From CAYHPY01 sp964358485 (GTDB taxonomy: Bacteria; Elusimicrobiota; Elusimicrobia; UBA1565; UBA9628): a DNA stretch of 6,488 nucleotides. A model generated the notes under the pieces. That model saw nothing but the letters and a program-made list of their open reading frames with translations. It was not told where the DNA came from and made no database searches. The DNA lies in the NCBI GenBank assembly GCA_964358485.1, contig CAYHPY010000151.1, forward strand, positions 1 through 6,488, read 5' to 3'. Position numbers and translations under genes: made by a program. This document shows positions 5,820 through 6,488 of the stretch, one piece after another (position 1 is the stretch's first letter; each line of letters starts with the position of its first letter).

Positions 5820-6060
5820 GTCTGTGTGGTTTCCGCTGTTCTGCACCATCTAGTTACTGTGCTGGCGCCCGCATTTTCAACGAGCTGTGCGGCGCGACCT
5901 CGTTGTAATCCTCAATCCATCTTCTCATCTTCCGGCCCTGGAGCACGGCAAGCTTCCTATCGGAGCTCCAACGGCATCCTCTTTTCAGGCCATTCTGCCC
6001 AGGCATAATCGCTGTTTCCAACGTTCCTCCTAACAGATTATACCTGTCCAGTTTTCAAAC
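5820..6060 (-). mobile_element. deletion derivative of an IS3-family insertion sequence (ends approximate)
   Basis: The segment around the transposase remnant keeps a left-end-like stretch (TTTGAAAACTGGACAGG, about 6059-6043, then TATAAT and AGGAGG) and a right-end-like stretch after the stop codon. No convincing terminal inverted repeats or target duplication could be matched by eye, so the borders are guesses. It can no longer move by itself. Confidence 0.4.
5854..6021 (-). pseudogene. IS3-family transposase remnant with a large internal deletion
   Basis: The 55-codon frame starts at TTG (6021) four bases after AGGAGG (6031-6026), or at an internal ATG (6006). Its C-terminal part, RRWIEDYNEVAPHSSLKMRAP (residues 33-53), matches the conserved end of IS3-family OrfB transposases (W..DYN...PHS.L..R.P). 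That segment contains none of the catalytic DDE residues except sequence around the last helix. The N-terminal part, RWSSDRKLAVLQG (17-29), resembles the start of IS2-like OrfA (R...T.EKIAIVQ). The two ends meet at about residue 30 (near 5931-5935), so nearly the whole transposase is gone. A lone TATAAT (6042-6037) precedes it without a -35, as at the left end of many IS3-family elements. The C-terminal match is fairly sure and the OrfA match is weaker. Confidence 0.6.
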
Positions 6061-6121
6061 GGAGCATTAAACAGGCATATTGGCATCGTCGGCATTGGCA
6101 CAAAAGCAACGGTTCCATGGG

Positions 6122-6196
6122 ATAAATGGCAATTAAAACTTGGCCATAATAACCTTGTTTTTTAGCCATTTATGGGCTAGAATATGACCATAAATG
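6122..6196. repeat. cluster of inverted repeats around the AAA ATPase promoter
   Basis: ATAAATGGC (6122-6130) is the reverse complement of GCCATTTAT (6165-6173). CATTTATGG (6167-6175) is the reverse complement of CCATAAATG (6188-6196), which includes the start codon. The shared arm is itself part of CCATTTATGG (6166-6175), an inverted repeat with a TT centre. A fourth related word, CCATAA, lies at 6144-6149. The copies flank both the -35 and the -10 boxes, as expected for repressor operators. The 6167/6188 pair could also form an RNA hairpin if transcription begins upstream. Confidence 0.6.
6155..6183 (+). promoter_or_regulatory. promoter of the AAA ATPase gene
   Basis: TTGTTT (6155-6160) is followed after 17 bases by TAGAAT (6178-6183), five of six bases of the -10 consensus. 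The predicted start near 6190 is only about four bases before the ATG at 6194, and no Shine-Dalgarno is visible. The message would be essentially leaderless. Confidence 0.5.
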
Positions 6197-6488
6197 AAAC
6201 GTCTGGAATACAACAAACTACTCGAATGGAAGAAACGCACCCCCCGCAAACCGCTGCTGCTACGCGGGGCCAGGCAGGTAGGGAAGTCATTTCTCGTTCG
6301 CGAGTTCGGTAAGAAGGAATTCCTCACATTCGTCGAAATCAATTTTGAGCGGAACCCGGAATTCTCCAAGATTTTTCTCGGAGGAACCACTAATGGCGTC
6401 CTCCAACAGCTTGAGACCCATTTCCATGTCCCCCTGAGGAAGCCGGAGACGGACGTTCTCTTGTTCCTGGATGAAATACAGGCCGCGC
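6194..6488 (+). CDS. AAA_14-type ATP-binding protein, N-terminal fragment
   Basis: The first 98 residues are present; the gene runs off the right edge. It starts MKRLEYNKLLEWKK and has a Walker A motif, G25-ARQVG-K31-S32. An acidic FVEINFE stretch (46-52) follows, then a Walker B, LLFLD93-E94-IQ. This order, with RGARQVGKS and FLDEIQ, is typical of AAA_14 ATPases, which usually continue to about 400 residues with a DUF4143 domain. TAA lies directly before the ATG in frame, so the start is fixed. The family is patchily distributed and often found in many copies or on mobile DNA; its cellular role is poorly known. It is transcribed away from the kinase operon, next to an IS remnant, in more A/T-rich DNA. 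The C-terminal half cannot be checked here, and whether the full gene is intact is unknown. Confidence 0.85.
   Translation, partial: MKRLEYNKLLEWKKRTPRKPLLLRGARQVGKSFLVREFGKKEFLTFVEINFERNPEFSKIFLGGTTNGVLQQLETHFHVPLRKPETDVLLFLDEIQAA

Larger units (their letters stand above)
5718..6193. other. intergenic region between the divergent kinase and AAA ATPase genes
   Basis: This 476-base stretch holds no intact gene. From left to right it contains the kinase promoter (5731-5759) and a 14-bp inverted repeat (5773-5786). A GC-rich patch follows (about 5786-5812), then a deleted IS3-type element (about 5820-6060). Next is a segment with repeated GGCA words, including ATTGGCA at 6079-6085 and 6094-6100, and finally the inverted repeats and promoter of the ATPase gene (6122-6196). 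It is clearly richer in A/T than the operons to the left, especially after 6030. Confidence 0.7.

Noticed and set aside
5815..6080. Terminal inverted repeats and target duplication of the IS remnant
   Set aside because: Only scattered matches (GTTT, CTG.AC) could be aligned between the two ends; not enough to place borders.
6096..6110. Possible sigma-54 promoter (TGGCAC followed by GC)
   Set aside because: The GG and GC are only seven bases apart rather than ten, and the -12 element does not match.
6184..6315. An alternative plus-strand ATG at 6184 in another frame
   Set aside because: It overlaps the ATPase start out of frame, gives a short product ending early and has no motif or ribosome-binding site.
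6133..6390. An 85-codon minus-strand frame
   Set aside because: It is antisense to the AAA ATPase, whose Walker A and B motifs are clear on the plus strand, and has no recognisable feature.
1..6488. CRISPR array, tRNA or rRNA
   Set aside because: No regularly spaced direct repeats, cloverleaf-like segment or rRNA landmark was seen on either strand.

Overview
The window looks like a chromosomal segment of a GC-rich bacterium, probably Gram-negative-like and possibly anaerobic. Third codon positions in the main genes are almost all G or C. The only metabolic gene touched is the start of a 2-oxoacid:ferredoxin oxidoreductase alpha subunit, an enzyme type common in anaerobes and microaerophiles. 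The phylum cannot be fixed from this sequence; there are no RNA genes or ribosomal markers.

Layout, left to right. (1) Positions 1-577, minus strand: a two-gene unit, a small two-CBS-domain protein followed after 11 bases by the start of korA, which runs off the left edge. A promoter with a perfect TATAAT lies just upstream. (2) Positions 578-904: a gap with that promoter at one end and a crowd of hairpins and palindromes at the other, probably the end of the next operon. (3) Positions 905-5717, minus strand: a tight three-gene signalling operon. It encodes a 1078-residue membrane Ser/Thr kinase (CHASE2 sensor, TPR-like segment, kinase domain, Pro/Ala-rich tail), a PP2C-type phosphatase overlapping it by ATGA, and a protein with two FHA domains. 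(4) Positions 5718-6193: a less GC-rich gap with the kinase promoter, a small operator-like inverted repeat and an internally deleted IS3-family insertion sequence. (5) Positions 6194-6488, plus strand: the start of an AAA_14-type ATPase with its own promoter inside a nest of inverted repeats, running off the right edge.

How the parts work together: kinase, phosphatase and FHA protein form a full writer, eraser and reader set for phosphothreonine. The kinase tail carries two copies of a DATIR motif, and the linker of the FHA protein carries DATVAL. This suggests a shared phosphosite by which the FHA protein docks on the kinase or folds back on itself. The FHA gene lies beside a 2-oxoglutarate oxidoreductase operon, which recalls the actinobacterial GarA/OdhI switch, but that link is only inference. 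The IS remnant and the AAA_14 gene mark the right end as accessory DNA.
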